In this document: in pieces, positions 50,690 through 58,291 of the stretch
Position numbering within the stretch: position 1 is the stretch's first letter
Layout of the letters: each line of letters opens with the position of its first letter
Source: FEN-1219 sp039933105
Lineage (GTDB): Bacteria > Pseudomonadota > Gammaproteobacteria > Steroidobacterales > Rariloculaceae
NCBI GenBank assembly: GCA_039933105.1
Contig: JBDTOT010000007.1
Coordinates: forward strand, 1-64,000
Length of the DNA: 64,000 bases
Reading direction: 5' to 3'
Program-made: the position numbers and the translations under genes
The notes under the pieces: model-generated
Seen by the model: the letters and a program-made list of their open reading frames with translations, nothing else
The model's database searches: none
What the model was told of the DNA's origin: nothing

Positions 50690-51998
50690 CGTCGTTACCC
50701 GCTTCTGCAACCGGCTTGTATTGGAACGTCAGGCGCAGGCCCAAGCCTTGACTGCTGACAATCTCGCCTTCGGCGAGCTGCGGACGGAACCGAGAGCGTT
50801 TCACCTGCCGCGACACGGGTTCGTCCATGAGGCCTGCCGGCTCCGATTCGATGATCATTACATTGCTCGTGATGCCGTTGCGATCGAGGTCGAAGCGAAC
50901 GAGCACGTGTCCGTTCGGCGCATTCGGGTCCTCACTCAAGCCTCTTAAGACGATCGGCTCGCGAAGGACGAAGACCGGGCCGGTGAACCATTCGCGACGC
51001 AGTCGATTGCCGTCCTGCACGTCGCTCAGCAACTGCCACGCGCGGCGGTACTCGGCACCCGAATACCCAACTCTGTCGAACGCCACTTGCCAGTCGCCGA
51101 GGTCGCGCAGTGCAGTGGCGACCGCCAGCGAGTCCTTGGTCGGCTGCGCAACGAGGATCTCGAGCGCCTGCTGCAGTGCGCCGATGCCCTGGCTATCGGG
51201 CGTCCGTTGGTTGCGAAAGCTGTTGCCGGTGCCGAGCAGCGGCGTCACCAGGCGCAAGTCTTTCTTGCCGTAGTGCTCCTCGATGATGCGCCGCGCGCGG
51301 TCGTATTGATCGCGCTCGAACTGGAATAGCCCGCGATCGCGCAGCCAGGCCGCGTACTTATAAATAGCCCCGAGGCTCTGGTCCGACTCGGGCGGCCAGG
51401 TTCGCTCAGCCAGCCGCAGCGCCTCGACTTGCTGGGCCTCCGCCTCGACCGGCCGATTCAGCTCGAGGAGCATCGTCGACAGCTTGTCGAGAATCGGCAG
51501 CTGCGCTTCGTTCAGCAGCCCGTAAACGCGGCGATTCACGGTGCGTGCTTCGCTATAGGCCGTGATCGCGTTGACGCCGTCGTGCGCCTCGCGATAGTTG
51601 TCGCCAAGGCTCAGCAGAATCGGGATCGCGAGCGGAGTGAATGGCCCGTCGATTGCCCGGTAGATTTCGACGGCGGCGACGTAGTTTTGCGTGGCCTGCT
51701 CGTGCTGTCCGGCGTGTCGTTGGGCGTCGGCCAGGTCGGAGTACGCCTCTGCGGTCGGCAGGCTGTTCTTGCCGTACTGCTCGGTCGTGCTGTCGATGCG
51801 TTGTTGGTAGGAGGTCGTATCGACCGCCTGCGCAGGGGTTGTGCCTTGCGGCGCGGCATCACCAACGGCTGCCGCAGTTTCTGCCTGAGACCAAGCGGCA
51901 GTGGCGCCGAAACTGCAAACCGCCCCACCGAGCAGCAACCAGTGCCTCACTCGGCCTCGCTTTCGACCGTTGGCCAGGAACGACGTCATTGGCCGCAT
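50652..51998 (-). CDS. Exported TPR-like protein with TonB-like C-terminus, first paralogue
   Basis: A 448-residue exported protein with a signal peptide (VRHWLLLGGAVCSFGATAAW). The TPR-like region (about 60-330) contains AYSDLADAQRHAGQHEQATQ. The C-terminal domain has VRFDLDRNGITSNVMIIESE and VSRQVKRSRFRPQLAEGEIV, the TonB-like pattern. GLLNEAQLPILDKLSTMLLE aligns with GLFNVEQSPLLDDITTAYLG in the next gene, a clear tandem duplication. The first of two ATGs is taken; codon 4 is an alternative. The C-terminus is very basic (KKESKRSKRK) and overlaps the second paralogue. Confidence 0.75.
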   Translation of the reverse strand: MRPMTSFLANGRKRGRVRHWLLLGGAVCSFGATAAWSQAETAAAVGDAAPQGTTPAQAVDTTSYQQRIDSTTEQYGKNSLPTAEAYSDLADAQRHAGQHEQATQNYVAAVEIYRAIDGPFTPLAIPILLSLGDNYREAHDGVNAITAYSEARTVNRRVYGLLNEAQLPILDKLSTMLLELNRPVEAEAQQVEALRLAERTWPPESDQSLGAIYKYAAWLRDRGLFQFERDQYDRARRIIEEHYGKKDLRLVTPLLGTGNSFRNQRTPDSQGIGALQQALEILVAQPTKDSLAVATALRDLGDWQVAFDRVGYSGAEYRRAWQLLSDVQDGNRLRREWFTGPVFVLREPIVLRGLSEDPNAPNGHVLVRFDLDRNGITSNVMIIESEPAGLMDEPVSRQVKRSRFRPQLAEGEIVSSQGLGLRLTFQYKPVAEAGNDDAKKESKRSKRK

Positions 51999-52280
51999 TC
52001 TAGCCCCAAAAATTGCCCCCGCAGCGTAGTTGACCTATGCCGCAGAGTCCCCGAGCGAGCGGCTTTGGTTAGTCCGGGCATTCATACCAAACGTTCACGT
52101 GGCGCGAGTGTCGTGGTGTCGACGCTGTGTCTATAATGGCTGGACAACAAAGGGTGATCGACATGACTTCGCGAGTTACGCGTCCGTGCTTGTCTCCGGT
52201 CCGCCTGTCTTCCCAACGCGCCAGACGCGTTTAGCCCCCACCCGCCGAACTACTCGAGCCGGTTGCGATCGGGCTGACTG
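51999..52280 (+). promoter_or_regulatory. 282-bp divergent region with TATAAT and a possible 23-residue reading frame
   Basis: Intergenic DNA between the TPR/TonB-like pair (minus) and the GltD-like operon (plus). A perfect TATAAT at 52132-52137 is likely the -10 of the operon. A short frame at 52163-52234 (MTSRVTRPCLSPVRLSSQRA plus three residues) has AAAGGGTG six bases upstream. It may be a leader peptide or chance. No other feature is apparent. Confidence 0.4.
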
Positions 52281-54095
52281 ATGGAACCCACGGACACAGC
52301 GGGTACCGAGCATTTTCACCAGGTCGTCGACTGTCAGTGGGCCTGCCCCGCGCACACCGATGTACCCCAGTACATTCGCCTGATTGCACAGGGCAGATTC
52401 GACGACGCGTACCTGCTCAATCGCGAGTCGAACGTGTTCCCCGGCATCCTCGGTCGCGTATGCGATCGCCCGTGCGAGCCCGCCTGTCGGCGCGGACGCG
52501 TGGAGGCCGAGCCCGTTGCCATCTGCCGTTTGAAGCGCGTGGCCGCAGACAACCGCGGGGACATCGAAGAGCGCCTGCCGCGGGCGCCCGACGTCCGCAA
52601 CGGCAAACGCGTTGCGCTCGTCGGTGCCGGCTGCGCTTCGCTGACCGTCGCGAACGATCTCGCGCCGCTCGGCTACGAGTGTGTGGTGTTCGAGGCGCTC
52701 GATCGCCCCGGGGGCCTCATGCGCACGAACATTCCGGCGTTTCGGTTGCCGGCTTCGGTGCTCGACGACGAGATCGGCTACGTCACGCGGCTCGGTGTAG
52801 ACGTCCGCTATTCCTCGCCGGTGCACAGTCTCCAAGCGTTGCTTGCCGACGGCTTCGACGCAGTGTTCGTCGGTAGCGGAGCGCCGAAGGGCAAAGACCT
52901 CCGCCTGCCTGGGCGCGATGCGAGCGATCGCATCCATATCGGCATCGACTGGCTCGGCTCGATCGCGTTCGGCCACACCACCTCCGTCGGCGAGCGCGTG
53001 CTGATCATCGGCGTGGGGAACACGGCGATGGATTGCTGCCGCAGCTCGCTGCGGCTCGGCGCCAGGGACGTCAAAGTCATCGCTCGCAAACCGCGGCAGT
53101 TCTTCAAGGCGTCGGAGTGGGAGCTCGAGGACGCGGAAGAAGAGCACGTCGAAATCGTCGTCAACTACTCGCCGAAAGCGTTCGTCACGGAAGGTGGCAA
53201 GCTTGTCGGTATGCAGTTCGAGGAGCTCGAGTACGAATTCCAGGGCGACGATATTGTTGGCCAAAGAGTGGTGCGCAACGTGCTGCTGCCGTGCGACGAC
53301 GTCGTGCTCGCGATCGGCCAGGAGAATGCGTTTCCGTGGATCGAGCGCGATTTGGGCATTGGCTTCGATCGGCACGAGGTGCCGGTCATCGACACGGTTA
53401 CGTTTCAGTCCACGCGCCCGGGCGTGTTCTTCGGCGGCGATGCCGCGTTCGGCCCGAAGAACATCATCTGGGCCGTGAAGCACGGCCATGAAGCAGCGAT
53501 CTCGATCCACAAGCACTGCCAGGGCATGGCCACCACCGAGAGGCTGCCGCGGGGCGTGAATCTCACCACGGCCAAGATGGGCATTCACGAGTGGAGCTAC
53601 AGCAACGGGTACGAGCCTGCGGAGCGGCGCATCATGCCGCATGTCGATCTCGTCAAGCGCTTCAAGAACCTCAATATCGAGGTCGAGCTCGGTTTCAGCA
53701 TCGAGCAAATCGCAACCGAGGTCGAGCGTTGCCTCAACTGCGACATCCAGACGGCATTCACGCCCAAGCTCTGCATCGAGTGCGACGCATGTATCGACAT
53801 CTGCCCCGTCGACTGTCTCACGATCGCGCCGAACGGTGACGCGGCAGAGATCGAAGAGCGGCTCAAGACGCCGCGACAAAATCCCGCACAGCCTTTATAT
53901 GTCTCCGGGCCGCTGCCGCAAACAGGCCGTGTGATGCTGAAAGACGAGAACATCTGCGTGCACTGCGGGTTGTGTGCCGAGCGATGCCCCACGGGCGCTT
54001 GGGACATGCAGAAGTCTACGGTGCGCATTCCTTACGCGGCCGACGAAACGCGGGCTGACGAGGCACAGTGGGAAAGCAGCAGAAAAGCCGGGTAA
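52281..54095 (+). CDS. GltD-like flavoprotein with two [4Fe-4S] ferredoxin domains
   Basis: A 604-residue NAD(P)-linked flavoprotein that probably passes electrons to or from the adjacent 2-oxoacid oxidoreductase. The N-terminal Fe-S region has CQWACPAHTDVPQYI and GRVCDRPCEPACRRG. The FAD fold has ALVGAGCASLTVANDLAP, with Cys where GltD usually has Pro. The NAD(P) fold has LIIGVGNTAMDCCRSS. The C-terminus carries two [4Fe-4S] motifs, CIECDACIDICPVDC and CVHCGLCAERCPTGAWDM, as in NfnB/GltD-type electron-transfer proteins. Its end overlaps the next gene by 28 bp, so the three genes are one operon. Confidence 0.88.
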   Translation: MEPTDTAGTEHFHQVVDCQWACPAHTDVPQYIRLIAQGRFDDAYLLNRESNVFPGILGRVCDRPCEPACRRGRVEAEPVAICRLKRVAADNRGDIEERLPRAPDVRNGKRVALVGAGCASLTVANDLAPLGYECVVFEALDRPGGLMRTNIPAFRLPASVLDDEIGYVTRLGVDVRYSSPVHSLQALLADGFDAVFVGSGAPKGKDLRLPGRDASDRIHIGIDWLGSIAFGHTTSVGERVLIIGVGNTAMDCCRSSLRLGARDVKVIARKPRQFFKASEWELEDAEEEHVEIVVNYSPKAFVTEGGKLVGMQFEELEYEFQGDDIVGQRVVRNVLLPCDDVVLAIGQENAFPWIERDLGIGFDRHEVPVIDTVTFQSTRPGVFFGGDAAFGPKNIIWAVKHGHEAAISIHKHCQGMATTERLPRGVNLTTAKMGIHEWSYSNGYEPAERRIMPHVDLVKRFKNLNIEVELGFSIEQIATEVERCLNCDIQTAFTPKLCIECDACIDICPVDCLTIAPNGDAAEIEERLKTPRQNPAQPLYVSGPLPQTGRVMLKDENICVHCGLCAERCPTGAWDMQKSTVRIPYAADETRADEAQWESSRKAG

Positions 54096-55888
54096 ACGAC
54101 TTCGTCCTGAAGATCGCGAACGTCAACGGCACCGGCTCGGCGAGTGCCAACGCGCTGATCATGAAGACCGTGTTCCGTATGGGCGTACCCGTCACGGGCA
54201 AGAATTTTTTCCCGTCGAACATCCAGGGCTTGCCCACCTGGTACGAGATCCGAATCAGCAAAGACGGGTATCTCGCGCGCTCCGGCTCCGTCGATATCAT
54301 GATCGCCATGAACGCGCAGACCTACACGCGCGACCTGCAAGAGGTGGCGCCCGGCGGCGTCTTGATCTACGACTCGACGTGGCCACGCGACCGGCTGCTA
54401 GCGCGGCCCGACGTCACGATCATCGGTGTTCCGCTCGCCCGCATGTGCAACGAGCAATTCGTGAACGCCCGCACGCGCGTGCTGATGAAGAACATGGCAT
54501 ACGTAGGCGTGCTTGCGGCGTTGCTCGATCTCGACCGCACCGTCATAGCGAAGCTGGTCGAGGAGACGTTCGCGAAGAAGCCGGCGCTGCTCGAGTCGAA
54601 CACGAAGGCGCTCGAGCTCGGTTACGATTACGCGCGCGCGAACTTCGATTGCCCGCTGCCGCTGCGCGTCAAAGCGCTGAACAAGACTGCCGGGCACATC
54701 ATGATCGATGGCAACACGGCTGCTGCTCTCGGCTGCGTCTATGCAGGCGCCACGGTCGGCGCTTGGTATCCCATCACGCCGTCCACGTCGATCATGGATG
54801 CGTTCAAAGGCTTCTGCGAGCGCTACCGCAAAGATCCGCAAACCGGCGAGCGGCGTTACTGCATCGTGCAGGCCGAGGACGAGCTCGCGGCCATCGGCAT
54901 CGTGCTCGGCGCTTCGTGGAACGGCGCGCGTTCGTTCACACCAACGAGCGGCCCGGGCCTCTCGTTGATGACGGAGTTCTTGGGGTTCGCGTATTTCACC
55001 GAGTTACCGGCGGTGTTGTTCGATGTGCAACGTGTAGGGCCCTCGACGGGTATGCCCACGCGGACTCAGCAGGGCGACTTGCTGGCCGCGGCGTACGCGT
55101 CACACGGCGACACGAAACACGTGCTGCTGTTCCCGCGCGATCCCCGCGAATGCTTCGAACTTGCCGTGGCGGCCTTCGATCTCGCGGAACGGCTGCAGAC
55201 GCCGGTGATCGTGATGTCGGATCTCGACATCGGCATGAACGACTGGATGTGCAAAGAGCTCACGTGGGATGCCACCTATCGACCGGACCGCGGCAAAGTG
55301 CTGTCGGCCGGAGAACTCGAAGCGGCGAAGGTGTTTCACCGCTACGCCGACGTCGACGGCGACGGGATTCCGTATCGCACGCTACCCGGCGTGCATCCGC
55401 GCGGCTCGTATTTCCTGCGGGGGTCTGGGCACAACCAGTACGGGGGCTACACGGAGGATTCGGCCGAGTATCAGCAGGTGCTGGACCGGCTCGTGAAGAA
55501 GTGGCAAACGGCGGCCACGTTGGTGCCTCAGCCCGACATCCGGCGCTCGCGGCAACCGACGAAGTGGGGCATCGTGGCCTTGGGCAGCAGCGATTCCGCG
55601 ATCGACGAGGCACTCGACCGGCTCGCCAAGCTAGGTATATACGCGGACTATTGCCGCATTCGTGCGTTTCCGTTCGGCGCGCGAGTCACCCAGTTCCTCG
55701 AGCAGCACGAGCGCGTGTTCGTCGTGGAGCAGAATCGCGACGCGCAACTGAAGACGCTGCTCATGGCCGAGGCGCACTATCCGGCCGCGCGTATGACCTC
55801 GATCTTGCACTACGGTGGGTTGCCGATGGATTGTCGCTGCATCCTGGAAGCGCTCGAACAAGCTGCCGCGGCGGGAGTGGCTGCATGA
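54068..55888 (+). CDS. 2-oxoacid:ferredoxin oxidoreductase, fused gamma-alpha subunit
   Basis: A 606-residue CoA-dependent 2-oxoacid oxidoreductase subunit. The first 190 residues are the gamma domain (NVNGTGSASANALIMKTVFR, GKNFFPSNIQGLPTWYEIRI, MIAMNAQTYTRD). The alpha domain follows (IDGNTAAALGCVYAGATVGA, WYPITPSTSIMDAF, QAEDELAAIGIVLGASWNGA, RTQQGDLLAAAYASHGD). A GTG inside the previous gene is the start. The substrate (2-oxoglutarate, pyruvate or branched-chain oxoacid) cannot be settled from the sequence. The next gene is the beta subunit, overlapping by ATGA. Confidence 0.9.
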   Translation: MGKQQKSRVNDFVLKIANVNGTGSASANALIMKTVFRMGVPVTGKNFFPSNIQGLPTWYEIRISKDGYLARSGSVDIMIAMNAQTYTRDLQEVAPGGVLIYDSTWPRDRLLARPDVTIIGVPLARMCNEQFVNARTRVLMKNMAYVGVLAALLDLDRTVIAKLVEETFAKKPALLESNTKALELGYDYARANFDCPLPLRVKALNKTAGHIMIDGNTAAALGCVYAGATVGAWYPITPSTSIMDAFKGFCERYRKDPQTGERRYCIVQAEDELAAIGIVLGASWNGARSFTPTSGPGLSLMTEFLGFAYFTELPAVLFDVQRVGPSTGMPTRTQQGDLLAAAYASHGDTKHVLLFPRDPRECFELAVAAFDLAERLQTPVIVMSDLDIGMNDWMCKELTWDATYRPDRGKVLSAGELEAAKVFHRYADVDGDGIPYRTLPGVHPRGSYFLRGSGHNQYGGYTEDSAEYQQVLDRLVKKWQTAATLVPQPDIRRSRQPTKWGIVALGSSDSAIDEALDRLAKLGIYADYCRIRAFPFGARVTQFLEQHERVFVVEQNRDAQLKTLLMAEAHYPAARMTSILHYGGLPMDCRCILEALEQAAAAGVAA

Positions 55889-56940
55889 CGTCGATTGCTA
55901 AACCGAAGATCGTCCACGCGGGGCTCGCGCGCAATGTGCTCGGACTCACCGTGCGCGACTACGAAGGCGGCATGTCGACGCTTTGCGCCGGTTGTGGCCA
56001 CGACTCGATCACGGCATCGATCGTTCAGGCGTGTTTCGAGCTCGGCGTTCCGCCGCACGGCGTTGCGAAAATGAGTGGTATCGGCTGCTCGTCGAAGACA
56101 CCGGCATATTTCTTGAGTGCCTCGCACGGCTTCAACTCCGTGCACGGCCGGATGCCGTCGATCGCGACCGGCGCCAGCGCGGCGAATCGCGGCTTGTATC
56201 TGCTTGGCGTCTCCGGAGACGGCGATTCGCTATCGATAGGCTTGGGCCAGTTCATGCACGCCCTGCGCCGCAATCTCGACATGTTGTACATCATCGAGAA
56301 CAACGGCGTGTACGGGCTTACGAAGGGCCAATTCTCGGCATCCGCCGATCTTGGTGCGACGAACAAGCGCGGTGAAGAAAACCGTCAGCCGCCGATCGAC
56401 CCCGTGCAGATGGCGCTGGCGCTCGGCGGCACGTTCGTGGCGCGCAGCTTCTCCGGCGACAAGGAACAACTCGTTCCGCTGATCAAGGCCGGCATCAGCC
56501 ATCGCGGTTTCGCACTGCTCGACGTGGTGTCGCCGTGCGTGACGTTCAACGACCACGAGGAGTCGACGAAAAGTTATGCGCACGCGCGTGAGTTCAATTT
56601 GCGCGCGATCCACACAGACTTCGTGCCGCCGGCGGAAGAGATCATCGCGGCCTACGACGAAGGTGACGTGATGCCGGTGGAGCTGCATGACGGCAGCCGC
56701 CTCCTGCTGCGCAAGCTAGCCAAGGACTACGACATCGGCAATCGCGGCGAGGCCATCGAATACCTGCGCATGCGACACCGTTCCGGGGAGATCGTGACGG
56801 GCTTGTTGTATATAGACGAGTCCCAGTCCGACCTTCACGGTGCGAATTCCACGATTGAAACGCCCCTGAGCCAAGTGCCTTACGAGCAGCTCTGCCCCGG
56901 GCCGGAAGCGCTTTCGGCGCTGCAGAAACGCTTCCGCTGA
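55885..56940 (+). CDS. 2-oxoacid:ferredoxin oxidoreductase beta subunit
   Basis: A 351-residue thiamine-diphosphate and Fe-S subunit. The cluster cysteines are in STLCAGCGHDSITASIV, GIGCSSKTPAYFL and VSPCVTFNDHE. The ThDP site is GDGDSLSIGLGQFMHALRRN then IIENNGVYGLTKGQFSAS, as in KorB. The C-terminal 70 residues (DGSRLLLRKLAKDYDIGNRG) are the usual beta extension. It overlaps the alpha gene (ATGA). A much longer frame covering 53974-56940 reaches this gene but its first part is out of frame with the alpha subunit. Confidence 0.92.
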   Translation: MTSIAKPKIVHAGLARNVLGLTVRDYEGGMSTLCAGCGHDSITASIVQACFELGVPPHGVAKMSGIGCSSKTPAYFLSASHGFNSVHGRMPSIATGASAANRGLYLLGVSGDGDSLSIGLGQFMHALRRNLDMLYIIENNGVYGLTKGQFSASADLGATNKRGEENRQPPIDPVQMALALGGTFVARSFSGDKEQLVPLIKAGISHRGFALLDVVSPCVTFNDHEESTKSYAHAREFNLRAIHTDFVPPAEEIIAAYDEGDVMPVELHDGSRLLLRKLAKDYDIGNRGEAIEYLRMRHRSGEIVTGLLYIDESQSDLHGANSTIETPLSQVPYEQLCPGPEALSALQKRFR

Positions 56941-56958
56941 CCTCGCGTTGCCCCGGTC

Positions 56959-56983
56959 GTGGGCGCGTTTCAGCGCGCCCCAC
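56959..56983 (+). terminator. Bulged hairpin after the oxidoreductase operon
   Basis: GTGGGCGCG and CGCGCCCCAC can pair with one bulge around a short loop, 18 bp after the beta-subunit stop. There is no T-run, so it is a weak terminator call. It separates the operon from the coiled-coil gene. Confidence 0.4.
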
Positions 56984-57000
56984 GCCGACGGCGTCGCAGT

Positions 57001-57026
57001 TGTGACGTAATTCACCGTAATTCACG
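57001..57026. promoter_or_regulatory. CRP-like site with overlapping 10-bp direct repeat
   Basis: TGTGACGTAATTCACC (57001-57016) matches TGTGA-N6-TCACA at nine of ten positions. GTAATTCACC (57007-57016) is followed directly by GTAATTCACG (57017-57026), a tandem 10-bp repeat one helical turn apart. It lies 47-72 bp upstream of the coiled-coil gene start (57073). Confidence 0.5.
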
Positions 57027-57072
57027 AGTAAAACCGGCACGTTAAGTCCGCTTACGGTAGGGGTGCGGGCTG

Positions 57073-57963
57073 ATGGCGGACCAAAACTCGATTCAGGACG
57101 TGCGTGAACGGCTAACGGGCTTGTTGGCCGATTGGGGCTCGGAGCTTTCGGCTGTGCTCGAAGAGCTCGAATCGAGACGCGCGCGCGTCGCAGAGCTCGA
57201 GGAAGGAGCTGCCGAGCGGAATCATGAGTTTGATTCCGTCAAGCAACGCCTTGACGGGCAACTGACGCTAATCGAGGCCCTGCGCGGCGACGCGGAGGAA
57301 AGCTCGAAAATGCGCGAAGAGGTTCGCACCCGCGATCTCGAGATCGAGCGCATAGGGTCGGAGCTCGAGAGCAAGAAGGAGCTCGTGCGCGCGCTGCGGC
57401 GCGACGTGGATGGCGTCGACCGAGCGAAGACCGACGCTAAGGCGAAGGATCGGGAGCTCGAGGAGTTGCGTGCACAGGTGAAGCGCGCCGAGCAGCAGTC
57501 TGCCAACGCCATGATGGAGGCCAATGCGCTTCGTGAGGCGGCGAGCCAGCACGCGGAGGAATCCGCCGAGCTCGAATCGCTGCGCGCGGAACTCGAAGCT
57601 CGCAAGACGCTGATCAAGAGTCTGCGCGCGGACCAAGAGCGCGTCGCCTCGTTGCGAACGACCTTGGATCAGAAGCAGGAAATCATCGGGCAGCTCGAGG
57701 CATCGACCAACAAGCACGCAGCCACGATCGCCGAGTTGCGCCGTAGCGCCGAGGCGTGGAAGCGCAAATACCAGCTGCTCCGTGGTGAGAGCGGCACGGC
57801 GACGACCTCGGTCAACTTGCCGACGTTGAGCGATACGGATGTGCGCGTGGTCGAGGAGCTCGACAGGGATTCCAAGGCCCAGCCTGACGCCACGATCGCG
57901 ATCGACATGCGTCGTTCGCTGCTTGAGGCACGCCGCACGGTCGCCCAAGGCGGCGAGAAGTAA
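57073..57963 (+). CDS. Coiled-coil protein with an internal repeat
   Basis: A 296-residue protein with almost continuous coiled coil from about 25 to 240, without signal or membrane span. A recurring unit of about ten residues can be seen: LTLIEALRGD (64-73), KELVRALRRD (102-111), KTLIKSLRAD (178-187) and a weaker KQEIIGQLEA (201-210). The tail (240-296) is polar and contains VNLPTLSDTDVRVVEELDRD and VAQGGEK. It lies directly before the prkA operon but has a 328-bp gap after it. The role is unknown; a filament or scaffold protein is plausible. Confidence 0.75.
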   Translation: MADQNSIQDVRERLTGLLADWGSELSAVLEELESRRARVAELEEGAAERNHEFDSVKQRLDGQLTLIEALRGDAEESSKMREEVRTRDLEIERIGSELESKKELVRALRRDVDGVDRAKTDAKAKDRELEELRAQVKRAEQQSANAMMEANALREAASQHAEESAELESLRAELEARKTLIKSLRADQERVASLRTTLDQKQEIIGQLEASTNKHAATIAELRRSAEAWKRKYQLLRGESGTATTSVNLPTLSDTDVRVVEELDRDSKAQPDATIAIDMRRSLLEARRTVAQGGEK

Positions 57964-58291
57964 CTCTCTACCCCCGTTCTCGCTGAGCTAACAGCTACCC
58001 TTGCCGCTTCGAAAGCGCAGCGGCGCTGGCTGTTTTCTACGCGGCGCCGTTCTCTGGCGCTGCGTTACCCATTATGTCCAAGAATCCGTCATTATTGTGA
58101 ATCGTCGCACAGACGATGCCGACCGAAAGATCGAGCCTGGCCTCGAGACAATTTGACGGAACATAGACCAGCATGTTGCGTCCAATCTATTTGCTGGGAA
58201 CACGAATTCAGGAGGGCGCTACGACGGGCAGATAAAACAATAACAACACGCCGCACGTCTCGTGCCGATACACAACAAGGTAGGGGAAGTG
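57964..58291 (+). promoter_or_regulatory. 328-bp upstream region of prkA with a CRP-like site
   Basis: No gene seen. TGTGAATCGTCGCACA at 58096-58111 matches TGTGA-N6-TCACA at nine of ten positions. TCGTC-GCACA-GACGA (58102-58116) overlaps it as a palindrome. TTGACG at 58153 may be a -35 element but the matching -10 is poor. TAGGGGAAG before the ATG at 58292 is the ribosome site of prkA. Confidence 0.4.

Noticed and set aside
52176..53879. 567-codon minus-strand frame opposite the GltD-like gene
   Set aside because: Composition is Arg/Ala/Asp-rich with no motif and it overlaps a clear gene on the other strand.
53974..56940. 988-codon plus-strand reading frame over the 2-oxoacid oxidoreductase genes
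   Set aside because: Only its last third (from 55885) is the beta subunit. The first part is out of frame with the alpha subunit and is an Arg/Ala-rich translation of it.
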